Assembly: GCA_011799875.1 (NCBI GenBank)
Contig: CM022297.1
Location: 71,623,868-71,687,867 of the forward strand
Source: Thinopyrum elongatum
Lineage: Eukaryota; Streptophyta; Magnoliopsida; Poales; Poaceae
DNA: 64,000 nucleotides
Direction: 5' to 3'
The notes beneath the pieces are model-generated. The model was not told where the DNA came from. It was given only the letters and a program-made list of their open reading frames with translations, and searched no databases. A program made the translations under genes and the position numbers. Positions 55,309 to 64,000 of the stretch are shown one piece after another; positions within the stretch are counted from its first letter, which is position 1, and every line of letters begins with the position of its first letter.

Positions 55309-56433
55309 GAACCTCAAATAATCATGATGATATCCAGGCAATGATCATTATATAGGCATCACATCCAAGATTAGTAGACCGACTCCTGCCTGCATCTACT
55401 ACTATTACTCCACACATCGACCGCCATCTAGCATGCATCTAGTGTATTAAGTTCATGGACAAACGGAGTAATGCAATAAGAACGATGACATGATGTTGAC
55501 GAGATCTATTCATGCATGTAGGAATAGACCCCATCTTGTTATTCTTAATAGTAACGATACATGTGTGTCTTGCTGCCCCTTCTGTCACTGGGAAAGAACA
55601 CTGCACGATCGAACCCATCACAAAGCACCTCTTCCCATGGCAAGAAAAATCGATCTAGTTGGCCCAACTAAACCAAAGATTCGAAGAAAAAATACGAGGC
55701 TATAAGTAGTCATGCGTAAAAGAGATCAAAGAAGACTCAAATAATATTCATGGATATAGATCTAATCATAAACTCAAAGTTCATTGGATCCCAACAAACA
55801 CACCGCAAAAAGAGATACATCAAATAGATCTCCAAGAGACCATTGTATTGAGAATCAAAAAGGGAAAAGAAGCCATCTAGCTACTGCCTACAGACCCGTA
55901 GGTCTACAATAAACTAGTCACGCATCATCAGAGAGGCACCAGTGAGGATGATGAACCCCTCCGTGATGGTGTCTAGATTGGATCTCGTGGTTCTGAAACT
56001 TGTGGCGGCTGGAATTGTGTTTCGACATCTCCCCTAGGATTTTTGAAATATTGTGGTATTTATAGGGCGAAGAGGTGGTGCGGGAGGCCACCGAGGTGGG
56101 CACAACCCACCAGGGTGCGCTTGGGCCCCCAGGCGCGCCCAGGTGGGTTGTGCCCCCCGCAGGGCACCCCTCTGGTACTTCTTTGGCCCAAGTTGTTCCT
56201 TCTGTTCCATAAAAATTATCCAAAAAGTTTTGCTGTGTTTGGACTCCATTATTTACTGATATTCTGCAAAGTAAAAAACAAGCAAAAAACAGCAACTGGC
56301 ACTGGGCACTATGCCAATAGGTTAGTCCCAAAAAATGATATAAAGTTGCTATAAAATGATTGTAAAACATCCAAGAATGATAATATAACAGCATGGAACA
56401 AGCAAAAATTATAGATACGTTGGAGGCGTATCA

Positions 56434-57799
56434 GCTTGTGATTTAATGGCTTTCTTGGCTTCGAACTTGATGTCTAGCAGAAGGAGCTCGATGGCCCACT
56501 TAGCCACTCGGCCAGTGGCATCTCTGTTGTTCATGATCTCAGACAGAGGGGCATCGCTTACCACCGTGACCGAGTGTTCTTGAAAGTAATGCACCACCTT
56601 CTTTGCAGTTAGGTAAATTCCATATACTAGCTTCTGATAATGCGGGTACCTTTGCTTGGAAGGGGTCTGGACTTCGGAGATGTAGTAGACTGGTCGGTGG
56701 AGCCTGAAGGTTTTGCCTTGTTCTTCCCGTTCCACAGTGAGGACCGTGCTAACAATCTGGCATGTGGCCTCGATGTATAGGAGCAAGGGCTCTTTTTTGC
56801 CCGGAGCAACTAGCATCGGCTTGGTGGAAAGCAGGGCTTTAAGTTGCTGGAACATGGCCTGCGCTTCGGGAGTCCACTCGAACCTGTCAGTCTTCTTCAT
56901 CAATCGGTAAAGCGGCAGGGCTTTTTCACCGAGTCTTGAGATGAATCTGCTCAGGGCTGCCAGGCATCCCGTGAGGCGTTGTTTGTCGTGGAGACATTTC
57001 GGTTGCTTCATTCGGATGATGGCTTCGATATTCTCGGGATTGGCATCGATCCCCCATTTGGAAATAAGGAAACTGAGAAACTTGCATGCGGGTACGCCGA
57101 ATGTGCACTTAGCTGGGTTGAATTTGATTCCGAAAGCGCGCAAATTCGCAAAGGTCTCGGCGAGGTCAGACGGGAGGTCGGAACCTTTCCTGGACTTGAC
57201 CACGATGTCATCCGTGTAGGCCTCCACATTCCTACTGATTTGTTTCTGCAGGCACTTTTGGATCATGTGCTAAAACGTGGCCCTAGCATTTTTCAATCCG
57301 AATGGCATGGTGATATAGCAAAAACACCCGAATGGGGTGATGAACGCTATTTTTAATTCATCAGGACCATACTTTCGGATCTGATGGTACCCGGAGTACA
57401 CATCCAGAAATGATAACCACTCACACCCGGCAGTAGAATCTACTATCTGATCTATGTGAGGGAGATGGAAATGATCTTTCGGGCAGGCCCGAGTGATGTG
57501 TTTAAAATCTATACACATTCGGAGAGAATTATTCTTCTTTGGTACCATGACAACGTTGGCAAGCCACTCAGAGTGGTATACCTCTCGGATGAACTCGGCG
57601 GCCAGGAGCCGTGCTATCTCCTCGCCGACTGCCTTGCACTTGTCAGTAGAGGATCGTCGAAGGTGCTCTTTAACAGGTTTCATCGTCGAGTCGACATGGA
57701 GTCTATGCTCGGCCAGCTCCCTGGGAACACCCGGCATGTCAGAAGATTCCATGCGAAGATGTCCTAGTTCTCACAGAGGAACTGGACGAGCTCTACTTC
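56434..57799 (-). pseudogene. Tat reverse transcriptase and first RNase H (right copy)
   Basis: RT blocks visible are VVMVPKKNNSLRMCIDFKHI, ACPKDHFHLPHIDQI, SFLDVYSGYHQI and CYITMPFGLKNARATF. After a stop and frameshift near 57268 come AYTDDIVVKSRKGSDL (YxDD active site, with Thr where Val is common) and FGVPACKF. The linked RNase H ends with KWAIELLLLDIKFEAKKAIK. The frame is cut at KSQA by the Athila-2 target GCTTG; its continuation (LVDFLAEW) is at 40019. This copy keeps the two catalytic Asp of RT, unlike the duplicate at 41676-43420. Confidence 0.9.
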
Positions 57800-58500
57800 C
57801 TATTTGCTGTCGAGCGTGGTGGAGATGTTCATCGGGGCAGCACTTGGATCTTCCGGATGGATGTGCACCGGTTTCATCTCCCCTGCCGACTGGAAAGTGG
57901 ATTCCATAGTCGGCTTCTTGGACTTCAGCAGCTCACTTGAATCTACCGCCTTCTTGTATTCGTCCAGCTCGACCATCGCCATCTGCTCATCAGCAATCTG
58001 GGAGCCCTTCTGGAGGCACTCTTCGGCCAACTTCCGATTGCCCGTGATGGTGATCACGCCTTTCGGCCCTAGCATCTTAAGCTTAAGATACACGTAACAT
58101 GGATGGGCCATAAAATGTGCGTAGGCGGGCCTACCCAGGATGGCATGGTAAGCGCTTCGGAAGTCCACCACCTCGAAAATTAGCCGTTCCTTTCGGAGGT
58201 TCTTCTCCTCACCGAATACGACGTCGAGGGCAATCTGGCCGAGTGATTTGGCCTTCTTCCAAGGGATTACCCCGTGGAATTGCATGTTGCTCTTGCTGAG
58301 CCGGGTCATTGGGATGCCCATCGCCTCCAATGTGTCGGCGTAAATGATATTAAGCCCGCTGCCGTCGTCCATTAGGACTTTGCGCAGTCGGACTCCTCCC
58401 ACGACTGGATCTACCACCAAGGCCTGCCGCCCGGGGGTCGGTATGTGGGCCGGTGATCTTACTGATCAAAGGTCACTGGCATCTTGGCCCAGTCGAGATA
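57800..58500 (-). pseudogene. Tat protease region
   Basis: LRKVLMDDGSGLNIIYADTL is the retropepsin active-site segment in the form seen in Tat elements, and YHAILGRPAYAHFMA is the closing segment. It is preceded by VTKYLDWAKMPVTFDQ and one in-frame stop near 58465. The linker after it (ELDEYKKAVDSSELLKSKK) leads toward RT. Confidence 0.82.
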
Positions 58501-60516
58501 TTTGGTGACAGTCCAAAATGCCATGTTGACCTCTCGGTTGATGACTTTGAGGCGACTCTTGCTCTCGATGTCGGCGAAGATCATCAAGACGTTCTCGATG
58601 TTGGCGGTACCCAAAAGTACCTTTGCCTCCGTCGTCGTCATCTTCATCCTTGTCCCAGGAGGAATCTTGCCGCATCTCTTGCTTCAGGAGCCGACACTCC
58701 CGAGTGGTGTGTTTGGGCAAAATCAAATTGCCCTCCTCATCTTTCTTTGTATGGATCTGGCAAGGTTGGTCAAGGATGTCGCTCTTCATGGTGACTTGCT
58801 TTTTCCCCTTCCACTCTTTCGTCTACTTTTGGGAGCTCTTTTTGCCTTGGCCGGCCAGAGCCGTGGCCTCGATGCTCCCTCCAGCATCTGCTTTCCGTTT
58901 GTGCTTCTTGCCTTTGTTCTCCGACTGATGAGCGTCGCCTGCTTGGATTTTGCCGCTCCTCAGTCGGTCCTCCTCTTCACCGTTGGCATACCGGTTGGCT
59001 ATCTCCATAGCCCGACTGAGAGTCGGGGTCTCAGTTCGGTCAAACTTCATGTTCATCTCCCGGTACCTAACTCCGGCCCTGAAGGCGCAGATTGCCTGGT
59101 GCTCGATGACGTTCTCAACCGTATTGTGTAGGGTGGTCCACCGCTGAATAAACTCTCGGAGAGTCTCATTCTGCTTCTACACGCAGTGTTGCAGCTCGGT
59201 TAGGCCACCCGGTCTCTTGTAACTGCCTTCAAAAGTCTTGACGAATACCCTCGCCAGGCCATCCCAACAGAATATGCTGCCTGGCGGGAGCTGAGTAAGC
59301 CAAGCCCGAGCAGAGCCTTCTAGCATCAGCGGCAAATGCTTCATGGCCACATTGTCATTGCCGCCGCCGATCTGGACTGCCACCTGGTAATCATCTAGCC
59401 ATATCTCAGGCTTGGACTCGCCAGCGAATTTGCTGATCCCCGTGGCCAACCTGAAGTTGTTGGGAATCTCAGCCGCTCGTATGTAACGGCTGAAGCACTC
59501 GGGACCTAATGGCACGGAACCACTCGGTACGTCGTGATCTTGGCCTTCTCCCAGAGCTCGGCCTCTGTCGACCAGGTTCTGAGCAAGAACGGATCTCGCG
59601 TTGAACAGCGGGTCTCGAGTGTCTCTCGATGGACGAGAAGGACTCGGCCTGCGGTCGTCGCCGTGTGTACGTCTGTCGTCGTAGGGCTGGCGCCCGTACG
59701 TGACATCCCGTGGTGGAGGCATCAAGGCACGATCATAGTTATCGTTACGCTGGGGCGACGCAGCTCGATCGCGCCTTCGATCTTCGTGACGATCTCTGGA
59801 GGAAGAAGTGGCTCGGCGCCTGCCAGAGCCGAGTGGGCTATGAGCCAACTGGACGGTCTCCGCACGCACGAACGCACTATGGATCCGGTCTCTGGACTGG
59901 GACACCGCCGCATTCTGCGACCGTGCTATCTTGAGGAGCACCTGGATCTGACGAATCCCTTCTCCGGCCGAAGAGCCAGAGGGCTGAATGGAATCCGCAA
60001 TCCGAGTGGCGGCTGCTAGATTTTGAAGTGGAGTACTGAGGACTTGATACTTACGAGGTTGATCACTCGAGTAGAGCCGATGTGTGTGCCGACTGGAACT
60101 GGGCTGACGGCGCTCGCGTTCGTCCAGCTCCCTCTGAAACCGTTCGAGGCGATTGCGTTCGGCCAGAGTGGCCAGGCGAGTCGACTCCATGGCTAATGCC
60201 TCGGGTGTCATCCCTGTGATGGGGGTGTTGAGGAGCTGGTCATTCCTGTGATGGAGCTCGTCCCGCTGCTCCCGGGTGAGAGCTTGGGGACGTAGGGCTC
60301 ATGGCCTGCAGCCCCGCCGTCGGTGTTGCCGTGTGCCGCTCCTACGCGATCACCCTGAGCGTCCGTGAACCTAGGGGGCGCATGAAGCTCGGAATTGTCC
60401 GCCATGAGAATTTCGGCAGTGCATTCGATGCTTTCGCGCTTGGACTCCTCGGATGAATCGGCGGCTAATCCACTGGAGAGGTCGAGGGCGGGCTCGTCGA
60501 ACTCGAGTGCCGCCAC
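58501..60516 (-). pseudogene. Tat gag, broken by stops and frameshifts
   Basis: The first readable block starts MAALEFDEPALDL near 60516. After a frameshift near 60210 comes a long frame with RLATLAERNRLERFQREL, an Arg/Asp/Ser-rich linker, and a capsid region with FAGESKPEIWLDDYQVAVQI and ARAWLTQLPPGSI (about 59177-59490). A TAG at about 59177 precedes the block that ends the capsid (YREMNMKFDRTETPTLSRAM, 58823-59056). A Cys/His cluster (CQIHTKK, HTTRECRLL) near 58690-58760 takes the place of the zinc knuckle. The layout is that of Tat gag. Confidence 0.82.
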
Positions 60517-60840
60517 ATGTTCAGCTGCAGCCTAGATGGCCACAACATGCTTGATCCAGCGCTGCAGTCGCGAACGTCCAGAAAGCTTGCGGCGACGCAC
60601 GATGGTGGGGCGAGTGGCCACTCGTTACGGAGCCGAGGGCTATCGGAGAAGGACTCCAAAGGTCAATGCGCGGAAGTGCGTCGCGCCACGGATGGGCAAC
60701 GCCTCCAAGTCCAGCGGGGCTTCACGGAGCCACGCTGAGTCATCGGCGATGAAGGAGAGGGCCCCGAAACAGATTTCATCACCAACTGACATGATGATGA
60801 AGAAAACCACCTATGCCGTGGAACTTTGCTAGACGCCTAG
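60517..60840 (-). other. Tat leader between gag and PBS
   Basis: GC-rich interval. A minus-strand frame at 60465-60659 with MESFSDSPRLRNEWPL may be an N-terminal extension of gag or an artefact. No splice sites or domains are evident. Confidence 0.5.
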
Positions 60841-60857
60841 CCCCACGGTGGGCGCCA
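60841..60857 (-). other. Tat primer-binding site
   Basis: The coding strand reads TGGCGCCCACCGTGGGG, two bases inside the 5' LTR. The same PBS type is familiar from grass Tat-group elements. Confidence 0.85.
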
Positions 60858-60859
60858 AC

Positions 60860-61417
60860 TGTCGGGGTTATGATCCTGACAATGAGTACTAGGGGTACGA
60901 ATAAGGAGCAGAGACTAGCTACGGCGCGGGTGTAACACTCGGTGTTTAACGAGTTCAGGCCCCACTCGGTGAAGGTAACAACCCTACGCCTCGTGCCCTG
61001 AGGCTTGCTTTGATTTGAGGGGTATGATTACAGAGATTGAACGTGCCTGGCTATGAAGAGGCATGTCTCCCACGCCGCCGAGGCATTAACTGTCATTGAA
61101 TGAGTCAGCTACTAGTATAATGAGCCTCTACTATAGCAGTTACAAGTAACGGTAGCTATAACTCTATTTAGTGATAACTTAGGATTCCTCGACCGTTGCA
61201 GCTCCCACGTCGTCCTCCTGTCTTCTACGTCCGGGTGGTGGTCCATCGGCCGAGTGACGTGTGACCGTCCGAGTGCTGCGGAGCCGTCCGAGTGAACTCC
61301 TTGATGTATGCATCCGAATATTGGCATGGTCCTGAGACCTACCTATGATGGTGATGGGCCCTATGTGGGTCCCAAATGATGGGTCCTTCACCCTACGTGT
61401 AATAGGTGACCACATCA
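60860..61417 (-). repeat. Tat 5' LTR (right copy), TATA box lost
   Basis: 558 bp, matching 482-1071. At 61061 it lacks about 31 bp that hold the TATATAAG box in the other LTR. It is flanked by GCGAC at 61418-61422. Confidence 0.92.
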
Positions 61418-61422
61418 GCGAC

Positions 61423-62431
61423 ATCACCGTCTGTGAAGGGGGTCCCACTCCGGGGCCGTGTGCCGATTGTTTGCACCGGCCATCACACTTACAGACATGA
61501 ATCCAATGGATGTAGATATAAAATTTGTCTCGTTTGACCAAGTAAATGAAAAGTATAGAAAAAGTCAAAACAGAAGGGTGTTTTTTGAAAAACTGAAGTA
61601 AACATGATTTTAGTTTGTTCTAATTTGAAAACATAGTATATCAACAGAATCCTTTCAAAATACTAATTAAAAACCATATAAAATTTGTCAAAATCGATGC
61701 AAGTATCATTACTTGTTATTTTAATAAATTATAAGGACCTATACGCAAAAGTGCATGAGGTTACATTTATAACATACTCTAAACAAAATCAAGCTGGATA
61801 TTTATAATGTATGGAAAATTCTACCCCAAATGGATATATAACTTATGCATGTTCAAGTTTACATAAATCAAATTTAAATGAAAAAACGTAAAACTAAAAA
61901 AGAAATGATTTAATTATATGCTGACGGGAGCCGAATGATTTAATTCTATGCCGACCGGGGCCGTCGGCATAGAATTAAATCATTTCTTTTTTTAGTTTTA
62001 CTTTTTCCAATTTAAATCTGATATAGATCTGGGCCACGTGGACAATACTCTGTGCTAAAAAAGAAATGATTTAATTCTATGCCGACGGCCCCCGTCGGCA
62101 TAGGTCTTGGCCACGTGGACAGTAGACTATGCCGACGGCCACCGTCAGGGCCGTCGGCATACCTTTGACGGTGTCAACCCGCCGTCTGTCCGTGGGCCGT
62201 CGGGCCCACGTGTATGCCAACATCCCAGCTATATCGACGGGGGCCGTCGACACAATCGGATGTATGCCAACGGCCTTTCTATGCCGACGGGGGCCGTAGG
62301 CATAGACCATGCTATGCCGATGGCCTTCCTATACTGACGGTGGAAGCGAGGCCGTGGGCATATCTCCATATATGCCTACGCCCCCGTCGGCATAGATCTC
62401 GCCGTCGGGATCGACGCTTATTCCGGTAGTG
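61423..62431. repeat. CACTA-1 right arm
   Basis: From about 61500 to 61860 it is AT-rich with no gene. The rest is subterminal repeat around GCCGTCGGCATA, ending ATTCCGGTAGTG. An inverted repeat of about 50-bp arms lies at 61870-62018 (AAGAAATGATTTAATT against AATTAAATCATTTCTT). A third copy of that arm is at 62058-62080. Confidence 0.88.
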
Positions 62432-63112
62432 TTCTTCCTTGCTTCTTTCTCTGTTTCGGTACTGTATCATGCTGTTGTTTCTCTACTCTTTTCCTTCTTT
62501 GGACTCAGGGGATTTAAACCTATAAGGTTCCGGGAAGACTCGTTCCCACGGTTGTCCCTCGATCGCATGCATTCTTGCCCGTTGGATGTTGGTCAATTCG
62601 GTCTTCTGCTTCATTTCAGCCGCTGGATCTTCGCTGCTCGTTTTCACCACGCAGTAAGCTCGCAATGACCAATGACGGGTGGGCTCTCGCAGTGTGCTGG
62701 TTGGCTGGGTCAACCATTTTGAGGTGCGTGTGCGCCCTCTCCCTGCACGCCGCGTGCGCGTCGCGCTGTTTGCGGGAGAGCGTGCGGCAGCTGCGGATGG
62801 TTTCTTTGTTGCGTGCGCGCCTGTTTCTTTCGCTGCAGGTGGGCTCTGTTTTGGTCTGGTCCCATTTGTCTGTCATTCGTGCGTGCTGCGCTGCATCTCG
62901 TCTGCATCTAGAGAGAGTGGTTGGGCTGACCGATGCATCGTGCGCGAGTCGTGCGTGCCTCACCTTCGTCTGCGGTTCGAGAGAGGAGGTGGACTGGCAA
63001 AATATCTCACGAGCCTTGGTCGCCTCCAGCTTCCCTTCCCTATCTCCAATCTCTCTTGACCTACTACCGCTGCCGCCGTCGCCTCCTCTCGGTTTCTGAT
63101 GCTGCCGCTCCG

Positions 63113-63604
63113 ATGAAGATTACTGCGCCGCTGTTGCTTAGATCCCTGGAGAAGGGGAACAGCAGCCGCGCCAGGCGGCGTGCCTTGTCCGAGCCGCACG
63201 GTGGCCGACAAATCGGCGGTTTCATGGCCGGTCCTGGGCGGCGCCTCCTTAGCGTCGTGGATGGCTTGGGCAGCGCCTTGGCATCCAAGAGGGGCGAAGT
63301 GGGCCGGCCAGCATACGTGGGGCGCAAAGGCCACGAGCAGGAAGGAGATGCGCTGGAGGTGGTGGAGGAGGAAGTTGGAGGCGGCATCAGCGTCCATGGT
63401 GACGCCGCCACGGGAACCCCCCTGCATACCTCAGCGTCCATGGCGTCGCAACCACGGGAACCCCCCTGCACACCTCGGCATGCCTCATCCGTGCCACATA
63501 GTGGCCGAGATGCGGTCGCCCATGCTCTGCCGGCGCCGTCTCATCCTCTTCATCAAGAGGAGGCATCTCTGCCGGACCACACCTCCCGATCTACCGCACT
63601 GTAA
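63113..63604 (+). CDS. Possible protein-coding frame in the flank, unrecognised
   Basis: 164 codons from MKITAPLLLRSLEK to the TAA at 63602-63604. The frame is open further upstream to 62933. It is rich in Ala, Arg, Gly and Pro, with a duplicated SQPREPPCTP-like segment coded by an imperfect tandem repeat near 63405-63475. Overlapping frames on both strands are also open, as expected for GC-rich DNA, so coding status is doubtful. No domain is recognised. Confidence 0.2.
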   Translation: MKITAPLLLRSLEKGNSSRARRRALSEPHGGRQIGGFMAGPGRRLLSVVDGLGSALASKRGEVGRPAYVGRKGHEQEGDALEVVEEEVGGGISVHGDAATGTPLHTSASMASQPREPPCTPRHASSVPHSGRDAVAHALPAPSHPLHQEEASLPDHTSRSTAL

Positions 63605-63861
63605 TGGCCACCTCCTGGACGAGGTATAGCGCTGTGTTGACCATCCTCTGCTGCCTTGGTCCCTCCCATCTGCTCCTGCCGAGGTCGGCTCTTCATCGAG
63701 GCATAAAGATACCTTAGTTTTCTTTTCTTTTTCCCTATTTCTGTTCTTGCATTTGTTTCTTCTTCTTGGACCTCTCTGTATGCTGCTTTAATCTTGTTCA
63801 TGTATCTATAGTTACTGATAAAGTACTCATCAGGCTTAGATTAAATTTTATGGAATTGCAG

Positions 63862-63970
63862 GCCGAGGTGAGCATCATGACGATGAGCAAGCCCGTGGCT
63901 GATACAGAGAGCTCCTCGAACGGGAAGTAGCAGTGCTGGAGGAACTCGAAGATGAGCAGGTCAATTTTGG
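63862..63970. other. Exon-like stretch at the window end
   Basis: After TGGAATTGCAG the base composition shifts abruptly to a GC-balanced stretch. It is open on the minus strand (FEFLQHCYFPFEELSVSATG) and, in one plus frame, as a charged helix (REVAVLEELEDEQVNFG). It may be an exon of a host gene that continues beyond 64000. The strand cannot be decided. Confidence 0.2.
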
Positions 63971-64000
63971 CATGTCCAGTTAGTTCATGTATCCTGTGCA

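Larger units (their letters stand above)
43421..56433 (-). mobile_element. Athila-2: truncated Athila-type element carrying an unrelated ORF
   Basis: The left (3') LTR is truncated and starts mid-LTR at 43421. The interior runs 44303-47649 and the right (5') LTR 47650-56433, split by CACTA-2. Right of it the Tat sequence resumes with GCTTG, the same target as the solo LTR. LTR termini, leader, PBS and 3' region match Athila-1, but the gag-protease ORF is replaced by an unknown ORF. No pol genes exist, so it is non-autonomous. Confidence 0.88.
47650..56433 (-). repeat. Athila-2 5' LTR, split by CACTA-2
   Basis: The two halves (47650-48126 and 55312-56433) make an LTR of about 1.6 kb. At 47842-47872 a PBS-like phrase (coding strand TTTCTGGCGCCGTTACCCG) lies inside the LTR about 200 bp from its inner end. 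The solo LTR has it too (40221-40250), but Athila-1 LTRs do not. Confidence 0.9.
482..61417 (-). mobile_element. Tat-lineage Ty3/gypsy LTR retrotransposon, heavily interrupted
   Basis: It is bounded by LTRs 482-1071 and 60860-61417, which begin TGTC and end TCA, with target duplication GCGAC at 477-481 and 61418-61422. Coding is on the minus strand, so the 5' LTR is on the right. The order is gag, protease, RT, RNase H, a second RNase H, integrase, then a tandem repeat array and an antisense accessory gene. A second RNase H and an extra antisense ORF between pol and the 3' LTR are features of the Tat group (Retand/RIRE2/Ogre relatives). Many stops and frameshifts, a replaced integrase Asp and two large insertions make it dead. 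Its own sequence, including the duplicated RT piece, is about 15 kb. Confidence 0.9.
10..62431. mobile_element. CACTA-1: outer CACTA (En/Spm) DNA transposon holding all nested insertions
   Basis: The left end starts CACTACCGGAAT. The right end, read on the other strand, starts with the same 12 bases, and both are flanked by TTC. Both arms are packed with TATGCCGACGGC and its complement GCCGTCGGCATA, which are subterminal repeats of the kind CACTA transposases bind. Without the Tat insertion (482-61417 and one copy of its 5-bp target) the element is about 1.5 kb. No transposase domain is visible in what is left, so it is a non-autonomous, MITE-like CACTA that would need a transposase in trans. 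Orientation cannot be set without a gene. All other elements in the window lie inside it, so it is the oldest visible insertion. Confidence 0.9.
62432..64000. other. Right flank of CACTA-1: possible low-copy host DNA
   Basis: The sequence changes character after the TTC target copy. It is CT-rich at first, then GC-rich from about 62690 to 63620, then AT-rich. No LTR, terminal inverted repeat or subterminal motif is recognised. The left counterpart is only nine bases, so the pre-insertion context cannot be checked within the window. Confidence 0.5.

Noticed and set aside
40025..56433. Reading 40025-41675 and 47650-56433 as the two LTRs of one intact element
   Set aside because: Tat RT sequence lies directly right of the first LTR with its own GCTTG copy, and a third, truncated LTR lies at 43421-44302. 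A solo LTR plus a rearranged copy explains all parts.
1..64000. tRNA and rRNA genes
   Set aside because: No cloverleaf-like or rRNA-like sequence was noticed. tRNA-related strings are only the primer-binding sites next to LTRs. A covariance-model search was not possible here.

Overview
This window is plant nuclear DNA, almost certainly from a Triticeae grass (wheat, barley, rye or Aegilops type). It is intergenic transposon DNA with no bacterial-style genes. The evidence is the transposon make-up: Athila-type LTRs ending in the TGATACGTCTCCAACGTATC motif, a Tat-lineage Ty3/gypsy element, a Tekay-like chromovirus with 4.2 kb LTRs, a SIRE/Maximus-type Ty1/copia element, and CACTA elements with GCCGTCGGCATA or TTTGCCGTCCG subterminal repeats. 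Family names below lineage level are not asserted.

Almost the whole window is one nest of insertions, and target-site duplications (TSDs) read directly from the sequence resolve it. Level 1 is a small CACTA element (10-62431, TSD TTC, about 1.5 kb without insertions). Level 2 is a minus-strand Tat gypsy element (482-61417, TSD GCGAC). Level 3a is a minus-strand Athila-type element (7909-38937, TSD TGAAC, right copy TGACC) inside the Tat integrase. Level 4a is a minus-strand Tekay-like gypsy element (9535-32220, TSD TAAAT). Level 5 is a plus-strand SIRE-type copia element (11363-23747, TSD CTACC) in the Tekay 3' LTR. On the other branch, level 3b is a second Athila-type element (target GCTTG) inserted between the two RNase H domains of Tat. 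It is now present as a solo LTR (40025-41675) and a truncated copy (43421-56433), separated by a duplicated piece of Tat reverse transcriptase. Level 4b is a second CACTA element (48127-55308, TSD GAA) in the right LTR of that copy.

Reading Tat from right to left on the minus strand gives: 5' LTR, PBS, gag, protease, RT and RNase H, [level 3b insertion and duplication], second RNase H, integrase start, [level 3a insertion], integrase end, a 70-bp repeat array, an antisense multi-exon accessory gene, and the 3' LTR. Nearly all coding regions carry stops or frameshifts. The main exception is the uninterrupted 34996-37083 gag-protease frame of Athila-1, which has no reverse transcriptase and so looks non-autonomous.

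The most interesting points are: (i) a cluster of three long inverted repeats upstream of the transposase of the inner CACTA element, two of them built from four copies of one coding-like fragment; (ii) two sibling Athila-type elements with matching LTRs, leaders and 3' regions but unrelated ORFs in the same slot; (iii) a fossil rearrangement producing a solo LTR, a truncated LTR and a duplicated RT segment; (iv) an apparently spliced env-like gene in the copia element with its own gene-like 5' UTR; and (v) an odd-centred palindromic motif, GCGGTASTACCGC, that changes orientation between the copia LTR and its interior. From 62432 onward the sequence is the flank of the outer CACTA element and is the only possible low-copy host DNA here. 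No host gene could be recognised in it.
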